DNA of 62,744 nt, from assembly GCA_913062555.1 (NCBI GenBank), contig CAJXVU010000020.1, forward strand, positions 1 through 62,744, given 5' to 3'. Shown here one piece after another: positions 7,961 through 17,166 of the stretch. The translations under genes and the position numbers were made by a program. The stretch comes from an uncultured Bacteroidota bacterium. Lineage in GTDB: Bacteria > Bacteroidota > Bacteroidia > Flavobacteriales > Flavobacteriaceae. Position 1 is the first letter of the stretch. Each line of letters starts with the position of its first letter. The notes below the pieces were generated by a model. The model searched no databases and was not told the origin of the DNA. It was given only the letters and a program-made list of their open reading frames with translations.

Positions 7961-9361
7961 TTAATAATGTATATTACTTCTTTTTCCAGATTTTTTACCG
8001 GTTTTTTGTGTTACATCAGTACCCATATAGTCTTGAACTGTACGGAAACCTATATAACTTCTTGCAGAATCTGCATATTCATAATCTCTTGAACTTACTT
8101 GTAAAAAGTAAGCAACATCTTTCCAAGAACCTCCACGAACGACTTTACGTTCATTTTCGGTGTCGTTTACACTTGGATTAATAGTTGAGGAATATTCGTA
8201 AGACGATGGATCGTATGATGACATTACCCATTCGGATACGTTCCCCGCCATATTGTATAAATTATAATCGTTAGGTTCATATGATTTTGCTTCTACGGTA
8301 TATAACGCTTGATCGGCAGCATAATCTCCTCGTGCTGGTTTAAAGTTGGCATAAAAACAACCTCTATCATTAAGCGTATATGGTCCACCCCAAGGATATG
8401 TTGCTCCTTGAAGACCTCCTCGTGCGGCATATTCCCACTCCGATTCTGAAGGCAATCTAAATCCATTTACATTTTGTTTATCACTTTCTTTTTGATAAGC
8501 GTTTTTAACCAATGTTCTCCACTGGCAAAAAGCTTTTGCCTGTGACCAGGTAACTCCTACTACTGGATAATCACCATAGGCATCATGCCAGAAATAATCA
8601 TTGTGCATTGGTTCGTTATAGGAGTATGAGAAATCTCGTATCCAAACAGTAGTATCCGGATAAATTTCAATTTCCTGCTTTTCAATAACATCACTACGAC
8701 TTAACTCTCTGTATTTCGCAGCAGTTTGTATATCCATAGTTTGGTACTGAAATTTAAACTTTTTCACATCCCAAGTACGTTGTCCATTATAAGACTCTTC
8801 TAATGGTAAATACATCGAATCCATAACCTCAGCATAATATACATCTGGATATTCATCGGTATCAAAAATCAAATCGATATCACTATTTAGTTTTCTTCCT
8901 TCATAACCTGTTTCTCCCATTCCGCTGTAATTATCCAGCATATACTTTTCGTATACACTCATATCGGTAGTATCAGCATCATTAAAAGCAAATTGGCCAA
9001 TCCCATCAGAATCTGGATCGTTTTCTCCAATTTCATCAGCAAGAATTGCCAAACGTGTCCGGATTGTAGAATCTCTTACCCATTCCACAAATTGACGATA
9101 CTCACTATTAGTGATTTCAGTTTCGTCCATATAGAATGCTCGTACGGTTACTGTTTTAGTTGGAGCGTCTTTAACTCCTGCTAGATCATCATCGGATTTT
9201 CCCATAATAAAAGCACCTCCTGGCACTAGTGCCATTCCATATGGCTTCTCGGGATGCCATTTCTTTCCCTTAACTCCTACCAGCTCACCTTTATCTCCTG
9301 ATCCACAACTGGTTATCATCGCTAAGACTGCGGTTAATATTACAAACTTCTTAATACTCAT
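7961..9361 (-). CDS. gldK: gliding motility / type IX secretion lipoprotein GldK
   Basis: The 466-residue lipoprotein has signal sequence and lipobox ending ITSCGSG (Cys about 19). It has an FGE/SUMF1-type fold, with landmarks ALVPGGAFIMGKSDDD, FRLPSESEWEYAARGG, YNMAGNVSEWVMSS and VVRGGSWKDVAYFLQVSSR. GldK (PorK) keeps this fold but acts structurally, forming the outer-membrane-associated ring with GldN. It is the first gene of gldKLMN. The 149 bp upstream contain a hairpin but no perfect TAnnTTTG box, so the operon's promoter is not assigned. Confidence 0.96.
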   Translation of the reverse strand: MSIKKFVILTAVLAMITSCGSGDKGELVGVKGKKWHPEKPYGMALVPGGAFIMGKSDDDLAGVKDAPTKTVTVRAFYMDETEITNSEYRQFVEWVRDSTIRTRLAILADEIGENDPDSDGIGQFAFNDADTTDMSVYEKYMLDNYSGMGETGYEGRKLNSDIDLIFDTDEYPDVYYAEVMDSMYLPLEESYNGQRTWDVKKFKFQYQTMDIQTAAKYRELSRSDVIEKQEIEIYPDTTVWIRDFSYSYNEPMHNDYFWHDAYGDYPVVGVTWSQAKAFCQWRTLVKNAYQKESDKQNVNGFRLPSESEWEYAARGGLQGATYPWGGPYTLNDRGCFYANFKPARGDYAADQALYTVEAKSYEPNDYNLYNMAGNVSEWVMSSYDPSSYEYSSTINPSVNDTENERKVVRGGSWKDVAYFLQVSSRDYEYADSARSYIGFRTVQDYMGTDVTQKTGKKSGKRSNIHY

Positions 9362-9444
9362 AAATTCGAGGTTAATTATTGTATCTTAAATATTTTAAGA
9401 CTGTAAACATATTTATATATTTTCAGAAAAACAACTTTTTTGGT

Positions 9445-9476
9445 AAAAAATGTGCATTTTACCTTAAAAAAATGCA
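9445..9476 (-). terminator. possible terminator between the arginase-fold gene and gldK
   Basis: Inverted repeat TGCATTTT (9453-9460) / AAAATGCA (9469-9476) with an 8-nt loop. On the minus strand it is followed two bases later by a run of six U. It would end the upstream arginase-fold transcript and separate it from gldK. The AT-rich stem makes this uncertain. Confidence 0.4.
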
Positions 9477-9510
9477 TTTCATCGATTATTTTGTGCTATT
9501 TAGTTGACAT

Positions 9511-10677
9511 TTAGACGCTGTTTTTCTTAAATGCTTTGAACCATCGTTCAGGAATACTTCCATTACATGCCTTTATATAATCTTCATGCATGCAAGGTAA
9601 TAACGTGTGCCTTTTCAATTTATTATCAGCATTTAACAAAAAAGGGATTTCAATCCACCAGCGTCCTGTTTGATTGCTTTTATAAAAAATGAGCTCCTGC
9701 TCTTCAATTAACACCGTATATCTTTGATAATTTGATTGTTTTGAAAAATCATCATCTTCAACTCTACAATTCACACCTTCAATAAAATACCAAATAATTT
9801 GTGCTACCAGCATCGATGTGGCATCATCATCTTTTGAAGGTTTATACTCGTATATTCCAAATGATGATACTTTATTACTGATTCCAGCATAGCGAGAAAG
9901 TGAACAGATCTCTTTACCATCAAAACCATTTGGAGAAAATTTTTGTCGTGAACTTACTTCGGAAGATCTTACACTTCTAATGTCGACACTAACAATGTTT
10001 GCATCGCGCATAACAGGTTCGGCCATACCAATATTACTAGTGATGTCTCCAAGTCTGTAGGCCTCAAAATAAAGCTTATCCATCAAATCTATTTCCTCTT
10101 GCGAATTAAAATAGGTTTGATAGCCCAAAATAGAATAATTAAATAAGTTATAGGGTTGCTCTAAAATAATTTTACCTAGAAAGCTGTTATTTTTTATAGG
10201 TTTTGCCGAATCGCCTAAATCAAAATTACTATCTACATTGACAATATTAACCATAGGCGCCAAATCATCATAGGCCCTATAGTTAGCATAGGTCAAATCT
10301 TGACTTCCTCCTATTATAATAGGGATGATTTTTTTTTCTAATAATATACTTATGGTCGTTTGAAGTGCGAAATAGGTATCGGCGACTGATTCTCCTTTCA
10401 AAATATCTCCAAGATCGGCAATAGTATGGAACCAATTTCCTGGGAATAAGGCGTACAGGGCTTTTCTTATTTCTCCTAATTGTACATCTTCACCAATATA
10501 GTTTACGTCGTTTCTGGTTTCTAAAACGCCAATGATTGCAATTTTTACATCATCTAAATTAGGAATGCCATATTGTTTGGAATGTATCTTTAATTTTCTT
10601 CCTAGCACTTGAGATGATAATAATTCGTTATGCGCTAATACTAAATCCTGAACAGGAGAAAGAAAATTAAAATTCAT
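9511..10677 (-). CDS. arginase/formimidoylglutamase-fold protein with degenerate metal site
   Basis: The 388-residue protein has the ureohydrolase landmarks in order, but key ligands are changed. The GGDHS motif is GGSQD (123-127; His to Gln126). DAHxD is DSNFD (149-153; His to Asn151). SxDxDxxDP is SVDIRSV (230-236; second Asp to Arg234). So three of the six residues that hold the two Mn ions in arginases are missing, and hydrolase activity is unlikely. Databases often name such flavobacterial proteins formimidoylglutamase, but no histidine-degradation genes lie here. Position between topA and gldK is, from general familiarity with flavobacterial genomes, a recurring arrangement. This suggests a structural or regulatory role, possibly linked to gliding/secretion (inference). 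Confidence 0.8.
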   Translation of the reverse strand: MNFNFLSPVQDLVLAHNELLSSQVLGRKLKIHSKQYGIPNLDDVKIAIIGVLETRNDVNYIGEDVQLGEIRKALYALFPGNWFHTIADLGDILKGESVADTYFALQTTISILLEKKIIPIIIGGSQDLTYANYRAYDDLAPMVNIVNVDSNFDLGDSAKPIKNNSFLGKIILEQPYNLFNYSILGYQTYFNSQEEIDLMDKLYFEAYRLGDITSNIGMAEPVMRDANIVSVDIRSVRSSEVSSRQKFSPNGFDGKEICSLSRYAGISNKVSSFGIYEYKPSKDDDATSMLVAQIIWYFIEGVNCRVEDDDFSKQSNYQRYTVLIEEQELIFYKSNQTGRWWIEIPFLLNADNKLKRHTLLPCMHEDYIKACNGSIPERWFKAFKKNSV

Positions 10678-10784
10678 CTTGTATTTCTTATTATTTTTTA
10701 TTTATCATAGGGATCTGTCATAAGACAGTTGCAACATGCCTTCATTATATTGAACAATTAAAACCTAAATTGTTTATTAATGAA

Positions 10785-13301
10785 CTATTTCTTTTTTGCT
10801 GTTGTTTTTTTTGCTGTTGTTTTTTTTGATGCTGCCTTCTTTTTTGCTTTCTTCTTAGGTGCATTCTTTTCTATAATCCCTTGTACTTCTTCAAGCGTAA
10901 ATTTAGAAACATCTACGGTTTTAGGCAATTCTATTTTAAGTTTTCCTTGAATAACATTATGTCGTCCCCATCTTGCTTTCTCCACTCTAATTCCTTCTGC
11001 TTCCCAATGGTGTATTAATTTGTCTTTTTCTTTTTGAATTTTATCTTCAATTAAATTTATAATATCATCATCAGACAAATTATCCCAATCGTACTTTTTA
11101 TTCACATTAATAAACATATTGTTCCATTTTATAAATGGTCCAAATCGTCCTTTTCCTTTTTGAACTGGTAATTCCTGATAGTGATAAATTGGCGCATCTG
11201 CTTTTTGCTTTTCTTTAATAAGCTCAATGGCAGCATCAAGTTCAACATCCAAAGGATTAACGCCTTTAGGCAATGACACAAACTTTTTACCAAACTTAAT
11301 ATAAGGCCCAAAACGACCATTATTAACTTCTATGTCTTCATCTTCATACACGCCTAAATTTTTTGGAAGCTGAAATAAATCCATTGCTTCTTCAAAAGTT
11401 ATTGAATTGAGTTGCTGATCTGGCGACAAACTTGCAAAAAGCGGTTTATCTTCGTCATCAACAGTACCTATTTGTACCATGGCTCCAAACTTACCTAAAC
11501 GCACACTTACTTGACGTCCAGTTCCTGAATCTGTTCCTAAAACACGTTCTCCAGATTCTCTTTCGGCATTGGCTTGTACATCTTCAACTACAGGGTGAAA
11601 CTTTTTATAAAAAGCTTTCATCATCTCAATCCAATTTTCCTTACCTTCAGCAATATCATCAAAATCTTCTTCAACTTTTGCTGTAAAGTTATAGTCCAAA
11701 ATGGTTTCAAAATGATTCACTAAAAAATCAGTTACAATCATTCCAATATCTGTTGGGACCAATTTTCCTTTATCAGATCCTACTTTCTCCGTCAAAAGTT
11801 GATCTTTTACTTCTCCGCCTTCTAATGTTATTTGTGTATACTGACGCTCTACGCCTTCAATAGCCCCTTTTTCTACATAATTTCGATTCTGGATAGTAGA
11901 AATCGTTGGTGCATATGTAGATGGACGACCAATCCCAAGCTCTTCTAAACGTTTTACTAAAGAGGCTTCAGTAAATCTATATGGAGGGCGTGTATAACGC
12001 TCAGTAGCTGTAATATTATTATTAAGGAGTGTTTCATTAACTTTTAAAGCAGGTAACATGCCTTCTTGTTCAGAATCTTCATCATCATTTCCTTCAAGAT
12101 AAACTTTTAAAAACCCTTCAAAAGTAATGACTTCTCCATTTGCTGTAAATGTATCATTATGTGTCGATGCTCCAATCTTTACATTTGTACGTTCTAAAAG
12201 TGCTTCACTCATTTGAGATGAAATAGCACGTTTCCAGATCAAATCGTATAATCGTGCCTGATCTCTATCTATATCTACTGAACTTCGTGAAAAATCGGTT
12301 GGACGAATTGCCTCATGCGCTTCCTGTGCTCCTTTTGATTTTCCTTTATAATTTCTTGGTTTGCTAAATGCTTCACCATAGGTTTTATTAATCTCAGCTT
12401 GTGCTCCTTTACGAGCATCATCAGATAGATTAACACTATCTGTTCTCATATATGTTATTAAACCTGCCTCATAAAGACGTTGCGCCATGGTCATGGTTTT
12501 GCTTACCGAAAAATACAATTTACGAGAGGCTTCCTGTTGCAATGTCGAAGTTGTAAATGGTGCTGCAGGAGACTTTTTAGCTGGCTTTTTTTCTAAATTT
12601 GAAACTTTAAAATCAGCAGCAGCATTAGACTCTAAAAACTTAAAAGCTTCTGCTTTAGAAACAAAGTTTTTTGGTAATTTTGCTTTAAACATTTTCCCTG
12701 CTTCATTCGAAAATTCAGCATCGATTCTATAAGACCCTATGGTTTTAAAATTTTGTATTTCACGCTCGCGTTCAACAATTAATCGAACGGATACAGATTG
12801 TACACGACCGGCTGATAATCCTCCTTTTACCTTTCTCCAAAGTACAGGAGATAGTTCATAACCTACAATTCTATCTAATACTCGACGCGCCTGTTGAGCA
12901 TCTACCAAATTGTAATCAATATCCCTAGGATTCTCAACGGCATTCTGAATTGCCGATTTTGTTATCTCATGAAATACAATACGTTTGGTTTTTTCTTTAT
13001 CTAGTTTTAAAGCCTCAGACAAATGCCAAGCGATTGCCTCTCCCTCACGATCCTCATCACTAGCTAACCATACCATCTCTGCTTTCTTAGCAAGATCCTT
13101 TAGCTTCTTAACAACTGCTTTTTTATCCTGTGAGACTTCATATTTAGGTTTAAAATCACCATCAACATTTACTCCCAATTCTTTGGATGGTAAATCTGAA
13201 ATATGCCCGAAACTAGACTCTACTTTAAAATCTTTTCCTAAAAATTTTTCTATAGTTTTTGCCTTCGCTGGTGACTCTACGATCACTAAATTCTTCGCCA
13301 T
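10785..13301 (-). CDS. topA: DNA topoisomerase I
   Basis: The 838-residue type IA topoisomerase relaxes negative supercoils. The TOPRIM domain starts at KNLVIVESPAKAKTIEKFLG with the acidic motif SDEDREGEAIAWH (81-93). The catalytic Tyr284 lies in EAGLITYMRTDSVNLS. The C-terminal part carries repeats with NGRFGPYIKFG and GRFGPFIKWN instead of Cys4 zinc fingers. The protein ends in a Lys/Ala/Thr-rich tail (about the last 30 residues), probably DNA-binding. It is a single gene with a good promoter 21 nt upstream. Confidence 0.97.
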   Translation of the reverse strand: MAKNLVIVESPAKAKTIEKFLGKDFKVESSFGHISDLPSKELGVNVDGDFKPKYEVSQDKKAVVKKLKDLAKKAEMVWLASDEDREGEAIAWHLSEALKLDKEKTKRIVFHEITKSAIQNAVENPRDIDYNLVDAQQARRVLDRIVGYELSPVLWRKVKGGLSAGRVQSVSVRLIVEREREIQNFKTIGSYRIDAEFSNEAGKMFKAKLPKNFVSKAEAFKFLESNAAADFKVSNLEKKPAKKSPAAPFTTSTLQQEASRKLYFSVSKTMTMAQRLYEAGLITYMRTDSVNLSDDARKGAQAEINKTYGEAFSKPRNYKGKSKGAQEAHEAIRPTDFSRSSVDIDRDQARLYDLIWKRAISSQMSEALLERTNVKIGASTHNDTFTANGEVITFEGFLKVYLEGNDDEDSEQEGMLPALKVNETLLNNNITATERYTRPPYRFTEASLVKRLEELGIGRPSTYAPTISTIQNRNYVEKGAIEGVERQYTQITLEGGEVKDQLLTEKVGSDKGKLVPTDIGMIVTDFLVNHFETILDYNFTAKVEEDFDDIAEGKENWIEMMKAFYKKFHPVVEDVQANAERESGERVLGTDSGTGRQVSVRLGKFGAMVQIGTVDDEDKPLFASLSPDQQLNSITFEEAMDLFQLPKNLGVYEDEDIEVNNGRFGPYIKFGKKFVSLPKGVNPLDVELDAAIELIKEKQKADAPIYHYQELPVQKGKGRFGPFIKWNNMFINVNKKYDWDNLSDDDIINLIEDKIQKEKDKLIHHWEAEGIRVEKARWGRHNVIQGKLKIELPKTVDVSKFTLEEVQGIIEKNAPKKKAKKKAASKKTTAKKTTAKKK

Positions 13302-13321
13302 TGGTCGTTTTTTTTAGAGTA

Positions 13322-13350
13322 CAAATGTATATGATTTTTTTCATTTGCAA
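13322..13350 (-). promoter_or_regulatory. topA promoter
   Basis: On the minus strand, TTG at 13348-13350 is followed after 18 nt by TACATTTG (13322-13329), a perfect -7 box. The topA ATG is 20 nt further on. This is one of the clearest complete promoters in the window. Confidence 0.65.
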
Positions 13351-13381
13351 AATCTAAATTTTAGAATACACCTAAAAACAC

Positions 13382-13417
13382 TACCTATGACAGGTATTTT
13401 CTGAAAAATTCAGAAAA
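13382..13417. repeat. two adjacent short inverted repeats after the membrane-protein gene
   Basis: ACCTATGACAGGT (13383-13395) and TTTTCTGAA/TTCAGAAAA (13397-13405 / 13409-13417) sit between the stop codon at 13421 and the topA promoter. They could end the minus-strand transcript, but neither has a proper U-run. Confidence 0.3.
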
Positions 13418-13420
13418 GGA

Positions 13421-14203
13421 TTATTCCACAGTCTTTCCTATCCCTTCAATTTCTGATGTATGATCAAAACCAATAACCGCTTTATAAATAAGGTAAAATG
13501 GATGGTATATAAATGCTGCGGTAAAAAGCAAACCTATACCACAGAGGAGCACTCCCACAATTTGAGAAAGGATATATGATACAAACATCAACCCAAATGC
13601 CAAGAGCCATTTTTTGTTTCCAATACTAAAACTCACCTTCACAATATCACCCACACTCAGTTCTGGATTAAAAGCAAAAACCATTGTAAAAAAGGACATC
13701 GGTACCATGACATATATTAATGGTATATAACACAGTAATACTGCAGGAATAGCAATTAAAACAGATATCAATGTTAACATTAAGGCTTTAGATAAATAAT
13801 TACCTTTTAAAAATATAAAAAAGTCTGATGTTGCCACCTGCCCATCGTGATCCAATTGTTTCATAATTCTAAAAAACGCCGCTTGTAATGCCACTTGAAC
13901 GGCACCAAGAACAAGAACACCAACAATAATAAAAAGAACATACAATATGGATAGGCCAGCAAAAAACTCACCATATAAATTTGCATCGCTATAGCCATTT
14001 TTTGCTTGTGCAATTGCCATAGTAATTATAGGGATATACAAAATAAAAATTAATGGGAGCATTACAATAAAAGTAAACAGCTGCAATAAAAATCCTTGAA
14101 TCCAGGTCTTTTTAAAAAGTTCTATTGCTGCACTAAAAATTATTCCAAAATCTAATGCTGGTGCATTTCTTATTTTATCTAATAAAGTTGTACTTGTATT
14201 CAT
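13421..14203 (-). CDS. uncharacterised polytopic membrane protein
   Basis: The 260-residue protein has about five or six hydrophobic helices (from about 35-60, 85-115, 140-170, 170-195 and 215-250). A short N-terminal soluble segment (KIRNAPALDFGIIFSAAIELFKKTW) precedes them. I recognise no catalytic motif. Similar flavobacterial proteins are often mislabelled beta-carotene monooxygenase, and nothing here supports that. It lies alone between topA (same strand, 119 bp downstream) and the divergent miaB. Confidence 0.7.
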   Translation of the reverse strand: MNTSTTLLDKIRNAPALDFGIIFSAAIELFKKTWIQGFLLQLFTFIVMLPLIFILYIPIITMAIAQAKNGYSDANLYGEFFAGLSILYVLFIIVGVLVLGAVQVALQAAFFRIMKQLDHDGQVATSDFFIFLKGNYLSKALMLTLISVLIAIPAVLLCYIPLIYVMVPMSFFTMVFAFNPELSVGDIVKVSFSIGNKKWLLAFGLMFVSYILSQIVGVLLCGIGLLFTAAFIYHPFYLIYKAVIGFDHTSEIEGIGKTVE

Positions 14204-14285
14204 AATCGTTGAATGGTTTAGTATAAGTACTCAAAGTAAGTTCTTTCTAATTGTTTCTCAAAAAATAATTTTAATAATCTGCCAC

Positions 14286-14318
14286 TTTGTCATAAAACAC
14301 AAATTAATCGTATCTTTG
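14286..14318 (+). promoter_or_regulatory. miaB promoter
   Basis: TTTG at 14286-14289 is followed after 21 nt by TATCTTTG (14311-14318), a perfect TAnnTTTG box. The miaB ATG is 36 nt downstream. It probably also serves the downstream genes toward secG. Confidence 0.65.
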
Positions 14319-14354
14319 CATACTTATTGACCGCAAAAGGGTTCAACACTATTT

Positions 14355-15800
14355 ATGGAGAAGAATATAGATGAAAGCAAACAAGGTGATCACCTCGTTT
14401 TAGAACAAAAAGACGGTAATTCCCGTAAGCTCTTTATAGAAAGTTATGGTTGTGCTATGAATTTTAGCGATAGCGAAATTGTAGCCTCAATTTTATCAAA
14501 TGAAGGCTTTAATACCACACAAAACCTTGAAGATGCAGATTTGGTTTTAGTGAATACCTGTTCTATTAGAGACAAAGCAGAACAAACTATTAGAAAACGA
14601 TTACAAAAATATAATGCTGTTAAAAGGATCAATCCAGGAATGAAGGTTGGTGTTTTAGGATGTATGGCTGAGCGTTTAAAAAATAAATTCCTTGAAGAAG
14701 AAAAAATAGTAGATCTTGTTGTTGGCCCAGATGCCTATAAGGATTTACCAAATCTAATCGCCGAAGTTGAAGATGGTCGAAACGCTGTAAATGTTATTCT
14801 ATCAAAAGATGAAACTTATGGAGATATCGCTCCAGTTCGTTTAAATTCTAATGGCGTAACTGCTTTTGTATCAATAACACGAGGTTGCGATAATATGTGT
14901 ACCTTTTGTGTAGTTCCTTTTACACGAGGTCGTGAACGAAGTCGTGATCCACAAAGTATTATTGAAGAAGTTAATGATTTAGGAAGCCGAGGGTTTAAAG
15001 AAATTACGCTATTAGGTCAAAACGTAGACAGCTACCTTTGGTATGGCGGTGGTTTGAAAAAAGATTTCGAAAAAGCCAGTGACCTTCAAAAAGCAACCGC
15101 TGTAAGCTTCTCTAAATTACTCGATTTATGTGCTGAGGCCCAACCAAAAATGCGGATCCGTTTTTCTACTTCTAATCCTCAAGATATGTCAATGGATGTT
15201 ATTAAGACAATGGCTAAGCATAATAATATTTGCAACTATATACACCTCCCAGTACAAAGTGGAAGTAATCGTATTTTAAAAGCTATGAATCGTCAACATA
15301 CTCGTGAGGAGTACTTTGAAATGATTGATAACATTAAACGTATTCTTCCAGACTGTACTGTCTCTCATGATTTAATTACTGGATTTCCAACCGAAACGGA
15401 AGAAGACCATAAAGACACTTTAAGTTTAATGGAATATGTAAAATATTCTTTTGGGTATATGTTTACCTATTCGGAACGCCCAGGAACTATGGCCGAGCGA
15501 AAATTGGAAGATGATATTCCAGAAGCTATTAAAAAAAGAAGGCTTCAAGAAATTGTGGATCTACAGCAAGTACACAGTTTGTATAGAACAAAAAAGTTTA
15601 TTGGAAAAGTTGTAGAAGTACTTGTTGAAAAAGAATCTAAAAAATCCTCAGAACACTGGTCTGGACGTAACGAACATAATTCAGTAGTCGTCTTTCCAAA
15701 AGAACAGTACAAGGTAGGAGATTTTGTGAATGTAATAACTAGTGAGTGTACAAGTGCCACATTAATTGGTGAGGCTATTGGTTACTCAGAGAATAATTGA
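14355..15800 (+). CDS. miaB: tRNA-2-methylthio-N6-dimethylallyladenosine synthase
   Basis: The 481-residue radical-SAM methylthiotransferase adds the 2-methylthio group to i6A37 of tRNA. The N-terminal UPF0004 domain has the three iron-sulfur cysteines (Cys33, Cys69, Cys103). The radical-SAM cluster is C178-DNM-C182-TF-C185 in RGCDNMCTFCVVPFTRG. A TRAM domain occupies the C-terminus (about 405-475). The family choice MiaB over RimO rests on these overall motifs and length. It is the first gene of a plus-strand run. Confidence 0.95.
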   Translation: MEKNIDESKQGDHLVLEQKDGNSRKLFIESYGCAMNFSDSEIVASILSNEGFNTTQNLEDADLVLVNTCSIRDKAEQTIRKRLQKYNAVKRINPGMKVGVLGCMAERLKNKFLEEEKIVDLVVGPDAYKDLPNLIAEVEDGRNAVNVILSKDETYGDIAPVRLNSNGVTAFVSITRGCDNMCTFCVVPFTRGRERSRDPQSIIEEVNDLGSRGFKEITLLGQNVDSYLWYGGGLKKDFEKASDLQKATAVSFSKLLDLCAEAQPKMRIRFSTSNPQDMSMDVIKTMAKHNNICNYIHLPVQSGSNRILKAMNRQHTREEYFEMIDNIKRILPDCTVSHDLITGFPTETEEDHKDTLSLMEYVKYSFGYMFTYSERPGTMAERKLEDDIPEAIKKRRLQEIVDLQQVHSLYRTKKFIGKVVEVLVEKESKKSSEHWSGRNEHNSVVVFPKEQYKVGDFVNVITSECTSATLIGEAIGYSENN

Positions 15801-15803
15801 TTT

Positions 15804-15832
15804 GTCATTCCTGTTCCAGCAGGAATCTCATT
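15804..15832. repeat. REP-like inverted repeat
   Basis: GTCATTCCTG-ttccag-CAGGAATCTCA: perfect 7-bp arms ATTCCTG (15807-15813) and CAGGAAT (15820-15826) with a 6-nt loop, just after the miaB stop. The sequence resembles the dispersed GTCATTCCTG...CAGGAAT palindromes found in many bacterial genomes. Only one copy was seen in this window. Confidence 0.5.
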
Positions 15833-15879
15833 GATATGAATTAATAATTAAAAAAACCCCACCTTCAAGGGAAATAAAT

Positions 15880-17136
15880 ATGGAATCAGTTCAAGTTATA
15901 AAACAACGTTTTGGCATCATAGGTAATGACAACGTACTTAACCGTGCTATTGAAAAATCCATTCAGGTGTCACCGACCGATATTTCAGTTTTAGTTACTG
16001 GAGAAAGCGGTGTTGGTAAAGAAAGTATTCCAAAAATTATCCATCAATTATCTCATCGAAAACACGGAAAATATATTGCTGTAAACTGTGGCGCTATTCC
16101 TGAAGGCACAATAGACAGTGAATTATTTGGTCATGAAAAAGGAGCCTTTACAGGGGCTACTCAAACACGATCAGGATATTTTGAAGTTGCCGATGGTGGT
16201 ACTATTTTTCTGGATGAAGTTGGTGAACTTCCCCTTACCACTCAAGTTCGTTTATTACGTGTTCTTGAAAATGGAGAGTTTATAAAAGTTGGTTCAAGTA
16301 AAGTACAAAAAACTAATGTGCGTATTGTAGCGGCTACAAACGTAAACATGTTTGAAGCCATTAATAAAGAAAAATTTAGAGAAGATTTATATTATCGTTT
16401 AAGTACGGTAGAAATTCATTTGCCAGCACTTCGAAAACGAAAAGATGACATTCATTTATTATTCAGAAAATTTGCCAGTGACTTCGCTTTAAAATATAAA
16501 ATGCCAACCATCAGACTTGCTGAGGAAGCCATAACACAACTACTCAGATATAGGTGGAGTGGTAATGTCAGGCAATTACGTAATGTCGCCGAACAAATTT
16601 CAGTATTAGAACGCGAACGGAACATTACCATTGAAACTCTAAGGCATTATTTGCCTGATACTGGACATAATTTACCTGCAGTAATAAACACCTCTAAATC
16701 TGAAAGCGATTTTAGCAACGAACGTGAAATTCTGTACAAAGTACTCTTTGACATGAAAAGCGATCTTAATGATTTAAAAAAACTTACCATGGAACTCATG
16801 GAGAACGGGAATAATCAAGACGTTCAAAAAAACAACGAAAGCTTAATTCAGAAAATATACAGCGACGAAAACGAGTCTGTTATTAAGGAGGATATGGAAG
16901 TGCTATCAATTCCACAGAAAGGTAGCGCACCCGTTGAAATTATTGAAGACAGTCAAGACAAATACCATTTTGTTGAAGATATTGAAGAAGAAGAAACCTT
17001 GTCATTACACGACAAAGAACTTGAATTAATTAAAAAATCACTTGAACGTCACCACGGAAAGCGTAAATTAGCCGCCGCCGAACTTGGCATAAGTGAGCGC
17101 ACCCTATATAGAAAGATTAAACAATTTGATTTGTAG
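15880..17136 (+). CDS. sigma-54-interacting transcriptional activator without receiver domain
   Basis: The 418-residue protein starts directly with the AAA+ domain (Walker A GESGVGKE 41-48; the sigma-54 contact loop GAFTGA 88-93; Walker B TIFLDEVGE; RWSGNVRQLRN). An acidic linker (about 330-385) and a Fis-type helix-turn-helix (HGKRKLAAAELGISERTLYRK, about 394-414) follow. It lacks any receiver, GAF or PAS domain, so its activity is set by level or by partners rather than by phosphorylation. It lies 79 bp after miaB and 30 bp before lptE. Target promoters are unknown. Confidence 0.9.
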   Translation: MESVQVIKQRFGIIGNDNVLNRAIEKSIQVSPTDISVLVTGESGVGKESIPKIIHQLSHRKHGKYIAVNCGAIPEGTIDSELFGHEKGAFTGATQTRSGYFEVADGGTIFLDEVGELPLTTQVRLLRVLENGEFIKVGSSKVQKTNVRIVAATNVNMFEAINKEKFREDLYYRLSTVEIHLPALRKRKDDIHLLFRKFASDFALKYKMPTIRLAEEAITQLLRYRWSGNVRQLRNVAEQISVLERERNITIETLRHYLPDTGHNLPAVINTSKSESDFSNEREILYKVLFDMKSDLNDLKKLTMELMENGNNQDVQKNNESLIQKIYSDENESVIKEDMEVLSIPQKGSAPVEIIEDSQDKYHFVEDIEEEETLSLHDKELELIKKSLERHHGKRKLAAAELGISERTLYRKIKQFDL

Positions 17137-17166
17137 AAATACGTTATATTTGAGATTATCATAAAA

